Shown: positions 17,358-26,155 of the stretch, piece after piece
Layout of the letters: every line of letters starts with the position of its first letter
How positions within the stretch are numbered: the stretch's first letter is position 1
From: Evansella caseinilytica
Lineage (GTDB): Bacteria; Bacillota; Bacilli; Bacillales; Salisediminibacteriaceae
Direction of reading: 5' to 3'
Assembly: GCF_900107275.1 (NCBI RefSeq)
Contig: NZ_FNPI01000001.1
Location: 992,001 to 1,056,000 of the forward strand
DNA length: 64,000 bases
The notes under the pieces: model-generated
Databases searched by the model: none
Told to the model about the DNA's origin: nothing
Seen by the model: the letters and a program-made list of their open reading frames with translations, nothing else
Program-made: the position numbers and the translations under genes

Positions 17358-18263
17358 TTATTCGCCAAGAAAGCTTTCGATGAAAAAGTCAAGCTGGTAG
17401 TCCAAGGTCAGCGGATCGTTAAAATAAAATTCCGTGGCATTTGCTTCAAATACTTGATTGTTCTTAACAGCAGGAATGCTTTTATATGTCTCCGTTTCCT
17501 GGAAGGAATTATCCGTTTCCGAGTTTTTGCTGATAATCAGATAATCGCCGGCATATTCCGGAAGTGCTTCCAGTGACAGGGCGTAATAACCGTCGGCCAA
17601 GGCCATTTCCTTCACTTTTTCAGGCATTTCCAATTCCATTTCCTGATAAAGAATTTCCGTGCCGCGTCCCCAGTTGTCTCCGAAAACGTAAATTTGCTCG
17701 TCGAAGTTTTCAATGACGGACACCGTGGCATCATCCCCGATTTTTGCTTTGATTTCATCCCCGCCTTCCTTTGCCCGCTGCTTGAAGTCATCAATCCACT
17801 TCTGCGCTTCCTCTTCTTTGTTTAACAGTTTTCCGATTTCCAAATGCTGAGTTAAGTAATCCAATTCCCCGTAAGTGTAAGTAACGGTCGGAGCGATTTC
17901 ATTTAATTTGTCCGCGTTGTTGATATTGGACAGTCCGATGATCAAATCCGGCTCCAGCTCCATAATTTTTTCCAGGCTTTCGTCAGATACTTCTTCCACA
18001 TCCGTTAACGCTTCCGTAAAACGCGGGTTCATTTTCGACCAGGAGTCTACACCGACGAGGGGGACATCCAGCGCCAAGACGTTTCCGGCAAAGGAAGACA
18101 CGACAACGACGCGCTGCGGGTCTGCCGGTACGTCGATGGGCCCGTTCTCAGATTCGTACGTGATCGTTTCGGTTTTATCGTTCTCCGCCTCCGTACCGCT
18201 GCTGCAGGCAGTTATCATGAAGATAAGTAATAGTAAAATTGGGATGGATAATTTGCGCATCAT
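17358..18263 (-). CDS. Iron-siderophore ABC transporter substrate-binding lipoprotein
   Basis: A 301-residue periplasmic-binding-protein-like lipoprotein of the FhuD/YfiY/FeuA group. The signal peptide ends in a lipobox (FMITAC, Cys20). Two lobes are joined by a long helix; motifs such as PQRVVVVSSFAGNVLAL, LEPDLIIGLSN and the terminal FYFNDPLTLDYQLDFF fit class III binding proteins. It captures an Fe(III)-siderophore outside the membrane. No permease or ATPase gene is adjacent, so it must work with a transporter encoded elsewhere. A perfect Fur box lies in the divergent promoter region, so iron repression is expected. The exact siderophore cannot be told. Confidence 0.9.
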   Translation of the reverse strand: MMRKLSIPILLLLIFMITACSSGTEAENDKTETITYESENGPIDVPADPQRVVVVSSFAGNVLALDVPLVGVDSWSKMNPRFTEALTDVEEVSDESLEKIMELEPDLIIGLSNINNADKLNEIAPTVTYTYGELDYLTQHLEIGKLLNKEEEAQKWIDDFKQRAKEGGDEIKAKIGDDATVSVIENFDEQIYVFGDNWGRGTEILYQEMELEMPEKVKEMALADGYYALSLEALPEYAGDYLIISKNSETDNSFQETETYKSIPAVKNNQVFEANATEFYFNDPLTLDYQLDFFIESFLGE

Positions 18264-18411
18264 TGTTTTTTCTCCTTTTTAATGGTGTTTAAAAATTTGG
18301 ATAAATAACAAACTGCTGGGACAAATAGATTTGTCCTGAATCAGCCCTGATTGTAAAAAATGTGATGAACCGTACAAAACGGTCAGTATGGTAAGTAAAT
18401 TTCAAAAAAAG

Positions 18412-18430
18412 ATTGATAATGATTATCAAT
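18412..18430. promoter_or_regulatory. Fur box between the siderophore-binding gene and ferredoxin-NADP reductase
   Basis: ATTGATAATGATTATCAAT is a perfect 9-1-9 palindrome that matches the Bacillus Fur consensus (TGATAATNATTATCA). It sits about 150 bp from the minus-strand start and 120 bp from the plus-strand start, so it could control either or both divergent genes. Confidence 0.92.
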
Positions 18431-18548
18431 TTCGTTTACAATCAATACTATAATTCTGATATTTTGCTTTGTCAACACTATTTTTTCATACTTTCACAGC
18501 ATTGGTTCAGAGATTTTCATATGGAATTTTTAGAAGGAAGGTGAAGGC

Positions 18549-19595
18549 ATGACACACGAAGTATTTGATGTGACGATTATCGGCGGAGGTCCTGCAGGAC
18601 TTTATTCCGCCTTTTACAGCGGGCTCAGGGAAATGAAAACAAAGCTGATTGAGTTTCAGACGCAGCTTGGTGGCAAAATTCATGTTTATCCGGAAAAAAT
18701 GATTTGGGATGTGGGCGGCTTGCCGCCGGTAACCGGGGAAAAACTGATGGAACAGCTGGTGGAGCAGGGCTTAACGTTTCACCCGACAGTTGTGCTGAAT
18801 GAAAAAGTAGAATCGGTTGCAAGAAAGGAAGACGGGACGTTTGTTTTAACGACAGCTTCAGGTCAGCAGCATTTTTCGAAAACGGTGATCATTGCGGTCG
18901 GCAGTGGCATTTTGCAGCCTCAGAAGCTGGAAATAGAAGGGGCGGAACGATTTGAAGTGACGAATTTAAGCTACACAGTGAAGTCGTTAAAACGTTTCCG
19001 GGACAAAACGGTCATTATTTCCGGCGGTGGGAATTCCGCTGTCGATTGGGCCAATGAACTGGAACCTGTTGCCCAAAAAGTATACATCACTCACCGGAGA
19101 GACAACTTCACAGGACATGAAGCGCAAGTCACACAACTGCGGAACAGTTCGGTCACCTGCTTTTTTCAAACGGCGATAACAAAGCTGCTAGCCTCGGCTG
19201 ATCAAGAAGTGATTGAGCGTGTGGAAATGACAAATTTGCAAACAGGCGAGGTGTCGCATTTAGCTGTGGATGAAGTCATTGTGAATCACGGATACGAGCA
19301 TGATGCGTCATTGCTGGAAAACAGCGAGCTTGATCTTGCGATGGCAGAAAATTTCTATGTTGCCGGTAATGCCAACAGTGAATCCTCCGTCGAGGGCATC
19401 TATGCGGCGGGAGATATTTTGCAGCATGAAGGGAAGCTGAATTTAATTGCCGGTGCCTTTCAGGACGCGGCGAACGCAGTGAATAAAGCGAAGCAGTTTA
19501 TTCAGCCGGACGCAACGAAGGCGGGGATGGTGTCTTCCCATAATGAGGTTTTTAAAAATCGCAACAAAGAATTGGTTCGCCAAATGATAAGATGA
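18549..19595 (+). CDS. ycgT: Ferredoxin/flavodoxin-NADP(+) reductase, thioredoxin-reductase type
   Basis: A 348-residue flavoprotein. The FAD site is DVTIIGGGPAGLYSAFY at the N-terminus, the NADPH site is TVIISGGGNSAVDWANEL (about 155), and the second FAD contact is GIYAAGDILQHEGKLNLIAGAFQDAANAVNKA. It lacks the CxxC redox pair of thioredoxin reductase, as expected for TrxR-like ferredoxin-NADP reductases (YumC/YcgT group). It supplies electrons to ferredoxin or flavodoxin. The Fur box upstream and divergence from a siderophore-binding gene fit YcgT, which is iron-regulated in B. subtilis, better than YumC. AAGGAAGGTG precedes the ATG. Confidence 0.88.
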   Translation: MTHEVFDVTIIGGGPAGLYSAFYSGLREMKTKLIEFQTQLGGKIHVYPEKMIWDVGGLPPVTGEKLMEQLVEQGLTFHPTVVLNEKVESVARKEDGTFVLTTASGQQHFSKTVIIAVGSGILQPQKLEIEGAERFEVTNLSYTVKSLKRFRDKTVIISGGGNSAVDWANELEPVAQKVYITHRRDNFTGHEAQVTQLRNSSVTCFFQTAITKLLASADQEVIERVEMTNLQTGEVSHLAVDEVIVNHGYEHDASLLENSELDLAMAENFYVAGNANSESSVEGIYAAGDILQHEGKLNLIAGAFQDAANAVNKAKQFIQPDATKAGMVSSHNEVFKNRNKELVRQMIR

Positions 19596-19620
19596 CAAGA
19601 GATGGCGATTCGCGTGTTAA

Positions 19621-19665
19621 AAAAATCCTTCTCGGAAAGATACTACGCTCCCGGGAAGGATTTTT
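19621..19665. terminator. Bidirectional terminator between ycgT and yhgE
   Basis: An 11-bp perfect stem (AAAAATCCTTC / GAAGGATTTTT) whose A/T flanks give a T run on both strands. It serves the two convergent genes. Confidence 0.85.
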
Positions 19666-19680
19666 CCACTTTCAACCTAT

Positions 19681-22065
19681 TCAGCTTGCTTTAGAAAACT
19701 GTTCTTCTTGATCGCCGGCGTGCTCGCCGCGGCTGTGTTTCACGATGAAATACGCAGCTGTCAACAGTATCGCTCCTAAGATATACAGTACTAATATACC
19801 GACGTTTTTCCACATAAACGAGTAATCTCCGCTGGAAATCACCGCTTTAAATGCGTGGACGGTATAGGTCATTGGTAAAGCGGCATGGATAGGCTGAATG
19901 ACCTTCGGAATCAGCTCCAGAGGAAAGGTTCCCGCACTTGTCGTCAATTGCAGAATCAATATAATGATCGCTATGAAACGTCCGGCATCGTTGAATAGCG
20001 TCACGAGAAGCTGTATCAGTGTCATAAAAGTCAAACTTGTGATGATCGATATTAAGATAAACAGAGAGATACTTTGTACTTCGATGCCCAGCCACAGCAG
20101 TAATACAATATCCACCACCAGCGCCTGGAAGATGCCGACTGCCGCCAGAACACCGAATTTACTCCAAAACCATGCCAAACCGTTGCGTGGTGGTATCACA
20201 GGCTCTTTTAGCGGAAAGACGATAGTGATTAACAGCGATCCGACAAACAAACCGAGGGAAATGAAATAAGGAGCAAAGCCGGTGCCATAGTTCGGGACAC
20301 TGTTGATTTCTTCTTTATCCAGCGTGACCGGTTCCCCCATCATATCATATGTGTCCTGATCGGAGTTTACAGAACCTGCTTGTTCAGCAGCATTTCCTAG
20401 TTTGTCATGCAGTTCCACTGTTCCTTCGTATAATTCTTCCGTGCCGTCGGACAGCTGCTCAGACCCGTCGGCGAGCTGGTGCGAGCCGCTGCTGATTTTT
20501 TCCGCACCGTCAGCAAGCGTACCCATGCCTTTGTTTAATGTCGCAGCTCCTGTTGCCAGCTTGTCGGCACCGCTGCCTGCTTCAGCCAGTTTATCTGTGA
20601 AAAGATCCATGCTTGTTAAATATCTCTGTTGTCCTTCGTTCAGCTGAACGGAGCCTTCCTGTAATTTTTGGGTGCCGTCCGCGAGTTGACCGATGCCGTT
20701 CTGCAATGCTGCCTGCCCTTCAGAAATGGCGGTGATCCCTGCGGAAAGCTGATTGAACGTCGGGTCAACAGCTGTTTTGATTTGGTTTTCCAAACCGGAA
20801 GTGGCACCGGATAATTGTTCCGTCACACTTGACTCAAATGTATCGAATCCTTTACCGATACCGGCATTGATACTTTGGTACAGATTATTCTGCAGCTCCT
20901 TTTCTGATGGAGCCCCTGCCTGCATTTGCTCTTTGATGGCAGCAGCCGTATTTTTGTCCAACCCGTTAGCGATGAGAAGATTCGCCAGCTGTTCAACAGT
21001 ATCTGCCTGCTGGCTGGTGATTTGCGCAGCTATCCCCGCCGCCAGCTGCTGGCTTAATTGCTCCTGTAATTCATCGAGCCCGTCAGCCATTTGCTCGGCG
21101 CTGTCGTTCAGCTTTCCGGCCATTGCGTCTGCGATGCTTGCCGGCAATTGCTTTTGAAATTCCTTTATTCCTTCCTTCACTTGCGCTGTGCCTTGAACAA
21201 GTTCCGGCAATTTCTTATCGATTTCCTGAACGCCGTCATTTGCCTCGGCGATTCCGTCAGCCAGTTGCGCGGACCCGTCAGTTAACGAGTCTGCGGCATC
21301 GAGAAGCTGCTTACCAGCGGCGGATAGTTGCCCGATGCCTTGAGCAAGCTCGTCTGTTCCACTTTCGATGTCGCCGGCACCGGAATGGGCGGCGTCCACC
21401 CCGTCTTGAAAGTCGAGCGATTTTGCCGCGAGCATTTCGAGATTCTCTTTTAATTCGAGAGAGCCGTCCTTCAGTTTTCCTGTACCGTCTTCAATGCTTC
21501 CGGCACCGTCTGAAGCCTGCTCGAAGCCGTCAGCCATCTCGCCGATTTTATCAAACATCGTTTCGGCGTAAGTCGCTGTTAATTCGCTTGCGATTGCTGT
21601 CTTTATTTCCTTGGCTGCCGTTTCCCCGATTTGTGCGGATAGAAAATTATAGCCTTCATTCGGCACATATTTCAACGACAGCTTTTCCGGTTCGGTGTCC
21701 AGCAAGGTGGTTGCATTTTCGGAAAAGTTTTCCGGGATTTCTACAACCATATAGTACGTTTGTTTCTCTAGGCCGCTGTACGCTTCATCTCTGGAAACAA
21801 AATGGAATTGGAATACTTCGTTTTCTTTCAGCTTTTCTACGAGATCGTCCCCTAACGTCAAGTAGTCATCTTCATAGAAAACACCGTTATCCTCATTCAC
21901 AATCGCAACCGGCAGTTCCTCCAGCCGGTCATAGGGGTCCCAAAACGACCAAAGAAACATGCCGGCGTACAGAATCGGAATAAACAAGATGGCAATGATG
22001 GGGATCAGCAGTTTTTTGTTTGTGAAAATTTGTCTCCATTCAGCTAAAAATTGTGAGTTATTCAT
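19681..22065 (-). CDS. yhgE: YhgE/Pip-domain membrane protein
   Basis: A protein of about 794 residues. One N-terminal transmembrane helix (about 20-42 of the mature frame) is followed by the YhgE/Pip N domain (LPVAIVNEDNGV), a very long extracytoplasmic region rich in repeats of the type LADGxxQLxxG/L, predicted to form a long helical or coiled-coil stalk, and five C-terminal helices of ABC-2 permease type. Family members include phage-infection protein Pip, EsaA and MmpL-like exporters. I set the start at ATG 22065 (GGAGG nine bases upstream); an in-frame TTG at 22104 would put the start inside a regulator operator. The TetR gene upstream and two operators in the gap show it is the regulated target. 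Confidence 0.9.
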   Translation of the reverse strand: MNNSQFLAEWRQIFTNKKLLIPIIAILFIPILYAGMFLWSFWDPYDRLEELPVAIVNEDNGVFYEDDYLTLGDDLVEKLKENEVFQFHFVSRDEAYSGLEKQTYYMVVEIPENFSENATTLLDTEPEKLSLKYVPNEGYNFLSAQIGETAAKEIKTAIASELTATYAETMFDKIGEMADGFEQASDGAGSIEDGTGKLKDGSLELKENLEMLAAKSLDFQDGVDAAHSGAGDIESGTDELAQGIGQLSAAGKQLLDAADSLTDGSAQLADGIAEANDGVQEIDKKLPELVQGTAQVKEGIKEFQKQLPASIADAMAGKLNDSAEQMADGLDELQEQLSQQLAAGIAAQITSQQADTVEQLANLLIANGLDKNTAAAIKEQMQAGAPSEKELQNNLYQSINAGIGKGFDTFESSVTEQLSGATSGLENQIKTAVDPTFNQLSAGITAISEGQAALQNGIGQLADGTQKLQEGSVQLNEGQQRYLTSMDLFTDKLAEAGSGADKLATGAATLNKGMGTLADGAEKISSGSHQLADGSEQLSDGTEELYEGTVELHDKLGNAAEQAGSVNSDQDTYDMMGEPVTLDKEEINSVPNYGTGFAPYFISLGLFVGSLLITIVFPLKEPVIPPRNGLAWFWSKFGVLAAVGIFQALVVDIVLLLWLGIEVQSISLFILISIITSLTFMTLIQLLVTLFNDAGRFIAIIILILQLTTSAGTFPLELIPKVIQPIHAALPMTYTVHAFKAVISSGDYSFMWKNVGILVLYILGAILLTAAYFIVKHSRGEHAGDQEEQFSKAS

Positions 22066-22087
22066 GCTTAACAACCTCCGGAAATTA

Positions 22088-22154
22088 TTGGCCATATTTC
22101 TCAATCGGTCAATTCAGTGTTAAAAGTTTATGACCATTTTTCAAAATCGGTCAT
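22088..22154. promoter_or_regulatory. Two TetR-type operators upstream of yhgE
   Basis: Site 1 (22088-22112) is TTGGCC-N13-GGTCAA; site 2 (22130-22154) is ATGACC-N13-GGTCAT. Both have the same arm spacing as the site upstream of the TetR gene (22781-22805). They lie in the 109-bp gap between the TetR stop and the yhgE start. Confidence 0.78.
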
Positions 22155-22174
22155 TTCAGTGAAAAAACAAAGGA

Positions 22175-22750
22175 CTATCTGTTAGATAACCCTTTAAAAA
22201 TATACAGTTCAAATAATTTGGAAATCTCGTCCTTTTCCAGTGGCTTTCGGCTCTGCTCCCAGTCAAAGATCAGCGCGATATACAACTTTAACATCACAAA
22301 CGCCGTTATTTCCGGATTGCATTGTTTAATTTCCCCTTTGTCTATCGCAGTTTGCAGGATATTTTTTATATAGTTGACAACGGTTTGCTCCAGCCGCTCC
22401 ATAAATTCCAGCACGGCAGGAGTGCCGATTTCCCGCTCTTCCTGAAAGAGCTTGATCGTCAGCTGGTGCTCCTTGCGGAAGGCAAGGATTTGAAACAACG
22501 CCCGGTTGGCATTTTCATAAAAGGAAAGATTTTCATCGAAAGAGGCTTCGGCAGTAGCTTTCATTTCTTTAATCAGCTCTGTCACGATTTCATTGAACAG
22601 TTCCTCTTTATTCTTAAAAAAGGTGTAGATCGTTCCTTTGCCGACGTTCGCCAGCTTCGCCACTTGATCCATCGTCGTCGCCTTGTACCCGAATAGGGAA
22701 AATGATTTTGTTGCAGCCTGGATAATCATTTGCCTGCGGTCCTTTGCCAT
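22175..22750 (-). CDS. yhgD: TetR-family repressor of yhgE
   Basis: A 191-residue TetR regulator. The N-terminal DNA-binding domain is RRQMIIQAATKSFSLFGYKATTMDQVAKLANVGKGTIYTFFKNKEELF (about 5-53), with the recognition helix in KGTIYTFF. The C-terminal all-helical ligand domain (about 60-190) has a Trp-containing final helix set. Length and the neighbouring yhgE gene match B. subtilis YhgD-YhgE. Matching operators lie upstream of itself and of yhgE, so it probably autoregulates and represses the membrane protein until an unknown, probably hydrophobic, ligand binds. Confidence 0.88.
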   Translation of the reverse strand: MAKDRRQMIIQAATKSFSLFGYKATTMDQVAKLANVGKGTIYTFFKNKEELFNEIVTELIKEMKATAEASFDENLSFYENANRALFQILAFRKEHQLTIKLFQEEREIGTPAVLEFMERLEQTVVNYIKNILQTAIDKGEIKQCNPEITAFVMLKLYIALIFDWEQSRKPLEKDEISKLFELYIFKGLSNR

Positions 22751-22780
22751 AGGTTCACCTCACAATAATAAAAAGACTTT

Positions 22781-22805
22781 TTGACCAAAAATGTTTTTTG
22801 GTCAA
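22781..22805. promoter_or_regulatory. TetR-type autoregulatory operator
   Basis: TTGACC-N13-GGTCAA, a perfect inverted repeat 31 bp upstream of the TetR start. It shares arms and spacing with the two sites before yhgE. From 22806 to 23147 I see no gene; the stretch is AT-rich. Confidence 0.8.
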
Positions 22806-23147
22806 ATGATAATTATGATAGTAGCACAAATTTTTTTTAGACACAATGATTTTGACTCCAAATGGAAAGCGCGTAGGAAAAACAGGCGATTTTTCGGAAA
22901 AAATAATTGGTTCCAGGTTAATGATTAACAAAATAACATTTCAAATATACACAAATAAAGATATTTGCTGAACCGGGCGGGGAAGAAAAGTGTTTTTTTC
23001 TGAAAACGGAGAAATGATGAAGCACACACATCAAAAGTCAGCGCAATGCAGCAGAGGAGGAGGAGGAGGGCTGCTGTCTTGAGCCGGCGCTATAAAACGC
23101 TGATAGTCTTGTATACGAGATTTAGAAGGAAGTTTGAAAAATAGAAA

Positions 23148-23171
23148 AGAGCGTCCGCAGGAAGACGCTCT
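23148..23171 (-). terminator. Terminator of the YjcZ gene
   Basis: An 8-bp perfect stem (AGAGCGTC / GACGCTCT); on the minus strand TTTTCTATTTTTC follows, 30 nt after the YjcZ stop. Confidence 0.8.
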
Positions 23172-23202
23172 AAAAGCGGGGAGGGAAGTTTCAGGAGTGG
23201 GA

Positions 23203-23313
23203 TTAATAGCCGTATCCTCTGCTGACTGCGGCTGCGCCGATAATGACTAGCAGAATAAACAGCACGAGGACAAGAGCAAATCCTGTTGCATAACCACCGT
23301 GATATGCGCTCAT
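23203..23313 (-). CDS. YjcZ-family small sporulation protein
   Basis: A 36-residue peptide: a short MSAYHGGYATG head, one transmembrane helix (FALVLVLFILLVIIGAAA) and a VSRGYGY tail. This is the pattern of the YjcZ/YtrH-like small hydrophobic peptides of Bacillaceae that are annotated as sporulation proteins. GGAGGTGTACGT precedes the ATG and a terminator follows, so the gene is real despite its size. Its presence supports an endospore-forming host. Its molecular role is unknown; the peptide is expected in a membrane or in spore coat material. Confidence 0.88.
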   Translation of the reverse strand: MSAYHGGYATGFALVLVLFILLVIIGAAAVSRGYGY

Positions 23314-23468
23314 ACGTACACCTCCTTCTTCGAAGTGTAGTATATTTTATGTAGCGCTATCCTGCATGTATAGTAAAAAAAACTAGAATACGCAAAAATG
23401 GTTGTTTTAAAGAGGTTGTATCCATTTGGCGGATTTTGTAGACGCCGATGAACTGGAGCAAGAGCGAT

Positions 23469-23933
23469 TTATGCAGACAAACATTTTTTGATATCGAGTA
23501 TGGCCTGCAAGTGCATTCCTTCGTGAAAAATTGTGCGGATCAATACTTGTTCAATGGTGTGCATTCCCATTTCCGTAGGTGAAAACTCGTCTTCCAACTG
23601 CTGACCGTATGTTTTTTTTAATTCAGCGGGCTGTTGACGAAGCAATTGCTTCAGCTCTGCCAATGTCGGGGTATCAGCAGTAAAGTTTTCTGGCGATGTA
23701 CCGAAGCCAAACCATGCATGAAATTGTTCGGGGACGACGGTTTTTACTTTTGTGATCGCTTCGATCCATAAATATTGATCGAGGTAAATATGTCCAAGGT
23801 TCCAACGGATGTTATTGTTGAAGCCTCGGGGAATAATATCGGCTTCCGCTACCGTTACATTTTCTAACACTTCTAAAATCTCACTTCGATACGATTCCAA
23901 TTGATGAAATAGCACTTCATGACGTCGTTTCAT
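23469..23933 (-). CDS. DinB-family (YfiT-like four-helix) protein
   Basis: A 154-residue protein of the DinB/YfiT superfamily. Three potential metal-binding histidines are in NLGHIYLDQYLW, GMHTIEQV and FHEGMHLQ, spaced as in family members that bind a divalent metal. Many such proteins are thiol-dependent S-transferases or stress proteins, and the reaction here is not known. The start is ATG 23933, nine bases after GGAGG; the frame is open from 23957 but has no ribosome site there. It is downstream of and in the same direction as the YitT gene (33 nt apart), so cotranscription is likely. Confidence 0.82.
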   Translation of the reverse strand: MKRRHEVLFHQLESYRSEILEVLENVTVAEADIIPRGFNNNIRWNLGHIYLDQYLWIEAITKVKTVVPEQFHAWFGFGTSPENFTADTPTLAELKQLLRQQPAELKKTYGQQLEDEFSPTEMGMHTIEQVLIRTIFHEGMHLQAILDIKKCLSA

Positions 23934-23966
23934 ACTATACTTCCTCCTTTTGAGCACAAAGTAAAT

Positions 23967-24803
23967 TTATATCTTTAGGAATCTTTTTTGCTTAATTCCG
24001 GCTGTTTCTGTTACCGCCGAGGCTTCCAAAACGGCATCGGGATCAATGGAGAGCACTCGCTCCTTTAGCTTTGGATACATAAATCGGTTGGTGATGCAAT
24101 AGATGATTTTTCTTTTTTCCTTTAAATATCCGCCTTCTCCAAATAAATAAGTTAGCTGGATGTCCAATTCACTGATCAGCGCTTCCCCGATTTCATCCGG
24201 CTTGTCGGAAATGATGGTGATTGATTTTTCCTGATTTAAGCCGTCCAAAATAAAATCAATCGTTTTGGAGACAATGAAAAATATCGCAATCGAAAACATT
24301 GCTTGTTCCAGTGAAAAAACAAAGGCAGCAACGGTCAAAATCACCGCGTTAATCGCAAAGAGAAAGGTGCTGAACGGAATATGATATTTTTTATGCACCC
24401 AGATGCTCAGCATCTCTGTTCCGTCGATTGCTCCGCCCATTTTTACCACCAGGCCGATGCCGGCTCCAAGCAAAAGTCCGCCATATAAAACGATTAATAC
24501 TTCGGATGTTGTAATCGGAGCCATCGGAGCCATCCAAATCAGTACGATACTCGTTACCACGTTGGAATATAATGTGCGGATGACAAATTTTCTTCCCATA
24601 TACTTAGCGGCAAAAAGCAGCATCGGAAGGTTAAGGCTGAGGAAGACAATCCATATCGGGAAATTCCAGACCGCGTTGGACATAATTGCGATGGCTGTCA
24701 CGCCGCCGTCGACAAGGTCGTTAGGGGCTAAGATAAGTTCGAGACCGGCGGCCACGATAATTGAACCGCAAGTTAGAATAAAATATTCAATGATTTTCGT
24801 CAT
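23967..24803 (-). CDS. YitT/DUF2179 family membrane protein
   Basis: A 278-residue protein with five or six helices (residues 5-165; LELILAPNDLVDGGVTAIA and MGGAIDGTEMLSIW are family motifs), followed by a cytoplasmic DUF2179 domain (about 195-275, SITIISDKPDEIGEAL ... DPDAVLEAS), a ferredoxin-like fold probably used for sensing. B. subtilis has several paralogs (YitT, YqfU, YpjC, YvjA), all of unclear function. AAGGGGG precedes ATG 24803; an upstream in-frame ATG at 24824 lacks a site. Confidence 0.87.
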   Translation of the reverse strand: MTKIIEYFILTCGSIIVAAGLELILAPNDLVDGGVTAIAIMSNAVWNFPIWIVFLSLNLPMLLFAAKYMGRKFVIRTLYSNVVTSIVLIWMAPMAPITTSEVLIVLYGGLLLGAGIGLVVKMGGAIDGTEMLSIWVHKKYHIPFSTFLFAINAVILTVAAFVFSLEQAMFSIAIFFIVSKTIDFILDGLNQEKSITIISDKPDEIGEALISELDIQLTYLFGEGGYLKEKRKIIYCITNRFMYPKLKERVLSIDPDAVLEASAVTETAGIKQKRFLKI

Positions 24804-24888
24804 CGTTTTCCCCCTTGTAACCATTCTTTAAGAACCCACACTATTATTATACCAATGATGAAGCAAAACTTTGACTCATAAGCTATAA

Positions 24889-24934
24889 TCAGGGACCTGG
24901 GGTGTGAACAAAAGTTCACACCCCAGGTCCCTGA
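24889..24934. terminator. Perfect 21-bp-arm hairpin downstream of the MFS gene
   Basis: Arms 24889-24909 and 24914-24934 are perfectly complementary (TCAGGGACCTGGGGTG... and its complement) around an AAAA loop. It stands 16 bp after the MFS stop codon and can terminate minus-strand transcription, though no T run follows on that strand; CAATTTTTCG follows on the plus strand. The GGGACCTGGGGTG sequence is like the GGTGCCTGGCACC repeats at 57734. Confidence 0.7.
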
Positions 24935-24949
24935 CAATTTTTCGAAAGT

Positions 24950-26122
24950 TTAATTTGCTCCTGTCTGAAGTTTTTTCGTTTGTAACGTATAGAACCGGAA
25001 CAAAAGAAAGGCGATCACAGATAATACGATGCCGGTCATGTAAGGTAAGCCGACGGCAACTGAAAAGAGAGATCCGCCTAATGGGGGGCCGATAATTCTC
25101 CCGAGTGAATCGAAGGAAGACAGGAAGCCTGTCGTGCTTCCGTGTCCAGTCGTCGATTTTTTCGTCAGCAACGAAGAAATACTCGGACGAATGAAGCCGT
25201 TCCCAATACCGAAAATCGTTAAATACACGGCTGCGGTAGTAAAGCTGTCCACCAGTAAAATCAAGGCGAAGCCAACTGCTGAAATAATGATTCCGAGCTG
25301 TATCACGAATCCTTCTCCGAATTTCTTTGTGAGCCTTCCGACCAATCCCCCTTGCACAAGCGCCCCCGCAAAGCCCATAATCATAAAAATGTAACCAAGC
25401 TGCACGGTTCCTAAACCAGCCCTTTCTGCAGCGAAGTATGCGAAGGTTGCTTCTAATCCGGCTAACGATACGGAAACAAACAATTGCATGAAATATAAAA
25501 TCGACACCGGTCCTTTCAATGCTTCGCGCAGTGAAGCTCTTTCTGACGTCTTTCCTTCCCGTTTATCCAATGGAAGCGATTCTTTCAGTACAAACATGAC
25601 GAGAAAAAATGTGAGTAATGCGGAAGTGCCGGAAAGAAAAAAGGGAATGTGCAAGTCTATTTCCGAAAAAATACCGCCGATTGCCGGACCGAAAATGAAG
25701 CCAAGGCCGACGGACGCACCGATAATACCCATCCCTTTTCCCCGATCTTCTTCTGTTGTGATATCCGCCACATACGCCATGACGGTGGGCATGTTGGCAG
25801 AAGACAGAAAGCCGCCGAGAATTCTTGCGGCAAAAAGCATCCACAGTTGCGTGGATAAAGCCATTAAGAAAAACGACAAAGCCAATCCGATGATGCCAAT
25901 CATGATGACCGGTTTGCGGCCGATCCGATCGGAAATCCGCCCCCACATCGGGGCAAAAATCAGCTGCATCAGTGAATAAACAGCCATCAGCAATCCTAAT
26001 TGTGTAGGTGATGCGCCCATTTCTTCCGCGTAAAATGGCAGCACCGGGATGATGATTCCAAACCCTACCATGACAAGGAACATAACCGCGAACAAAATGG
26101 GCAATGCTTTTTTCGATTCCAA
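24950..26122 (-). CDS. MFS multidrug efflux transporter, DHA1 (NorA/Bmr/Blt-like)
   Basis: A 390-residue, 12-helix proton-drug antiporter. The motif A loop (GRISDRIGRKPVIMIG, about 60-75), motif B (RILGGFLSSANMPTVMAYVAD) and antiporter motif C (GASVGLGFIFGPAIGG) are all intact. Size and motifs match NorA/Bmr/Blt-type pumps; the substrate range cannot be predicted. The ATG is preceded by a weak GGAGTGAATGTCCC site. The start region lies 33 bp from repeat copy C, which occupies the promoter side. No dedicated regulator gene is adjacent. Confidence 0.9.
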   Translation of the reverse strand: MESKKALPILFAVMFLVMVGFGIIIPVLPFYAEEMGASPTQLGLLMAVYSLMQLIFAPMWGRISDRIGRKPVIMIGIIGLALSFFLMALSTQLWMLFAARILGGFLSSANMPTVMAYVADITTEEDRGKGMGIIGASVGLGFIFGPAIGGIFSEIDLHIPFFLSGTSALLTFFLVMFVLKESLPLDKREGKTSERASLREALKGPVSILYFMQLFVSVSLAGLEATFAYFAAERAGLGTVQLGYIFMIMGFAGALVQGGLVGRLTKKFGEGFVIQLGIIISAVGFALILLVDSFTTAAVYLTIFGIGNGFIRPSISSLLTKKSTTGHGSTTGFLSSFDSLGRIIGPPLGGSLFSVAVGLPYMTGIVLSVIAFLLFRFYTLQTKKLQTGAN

Positions 26123-26155
26123 GGGACATTCACTCCAGTTTTTTTACTATAAAGA

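Noticed and set aside
21123-21983. 286-codon plus-strand frame opposite yhgE
   Set aside because: It is an antisense shadow of the repetitive yhgE gene, Arg/Pro-rich with no ribosome site or recognisable domain.
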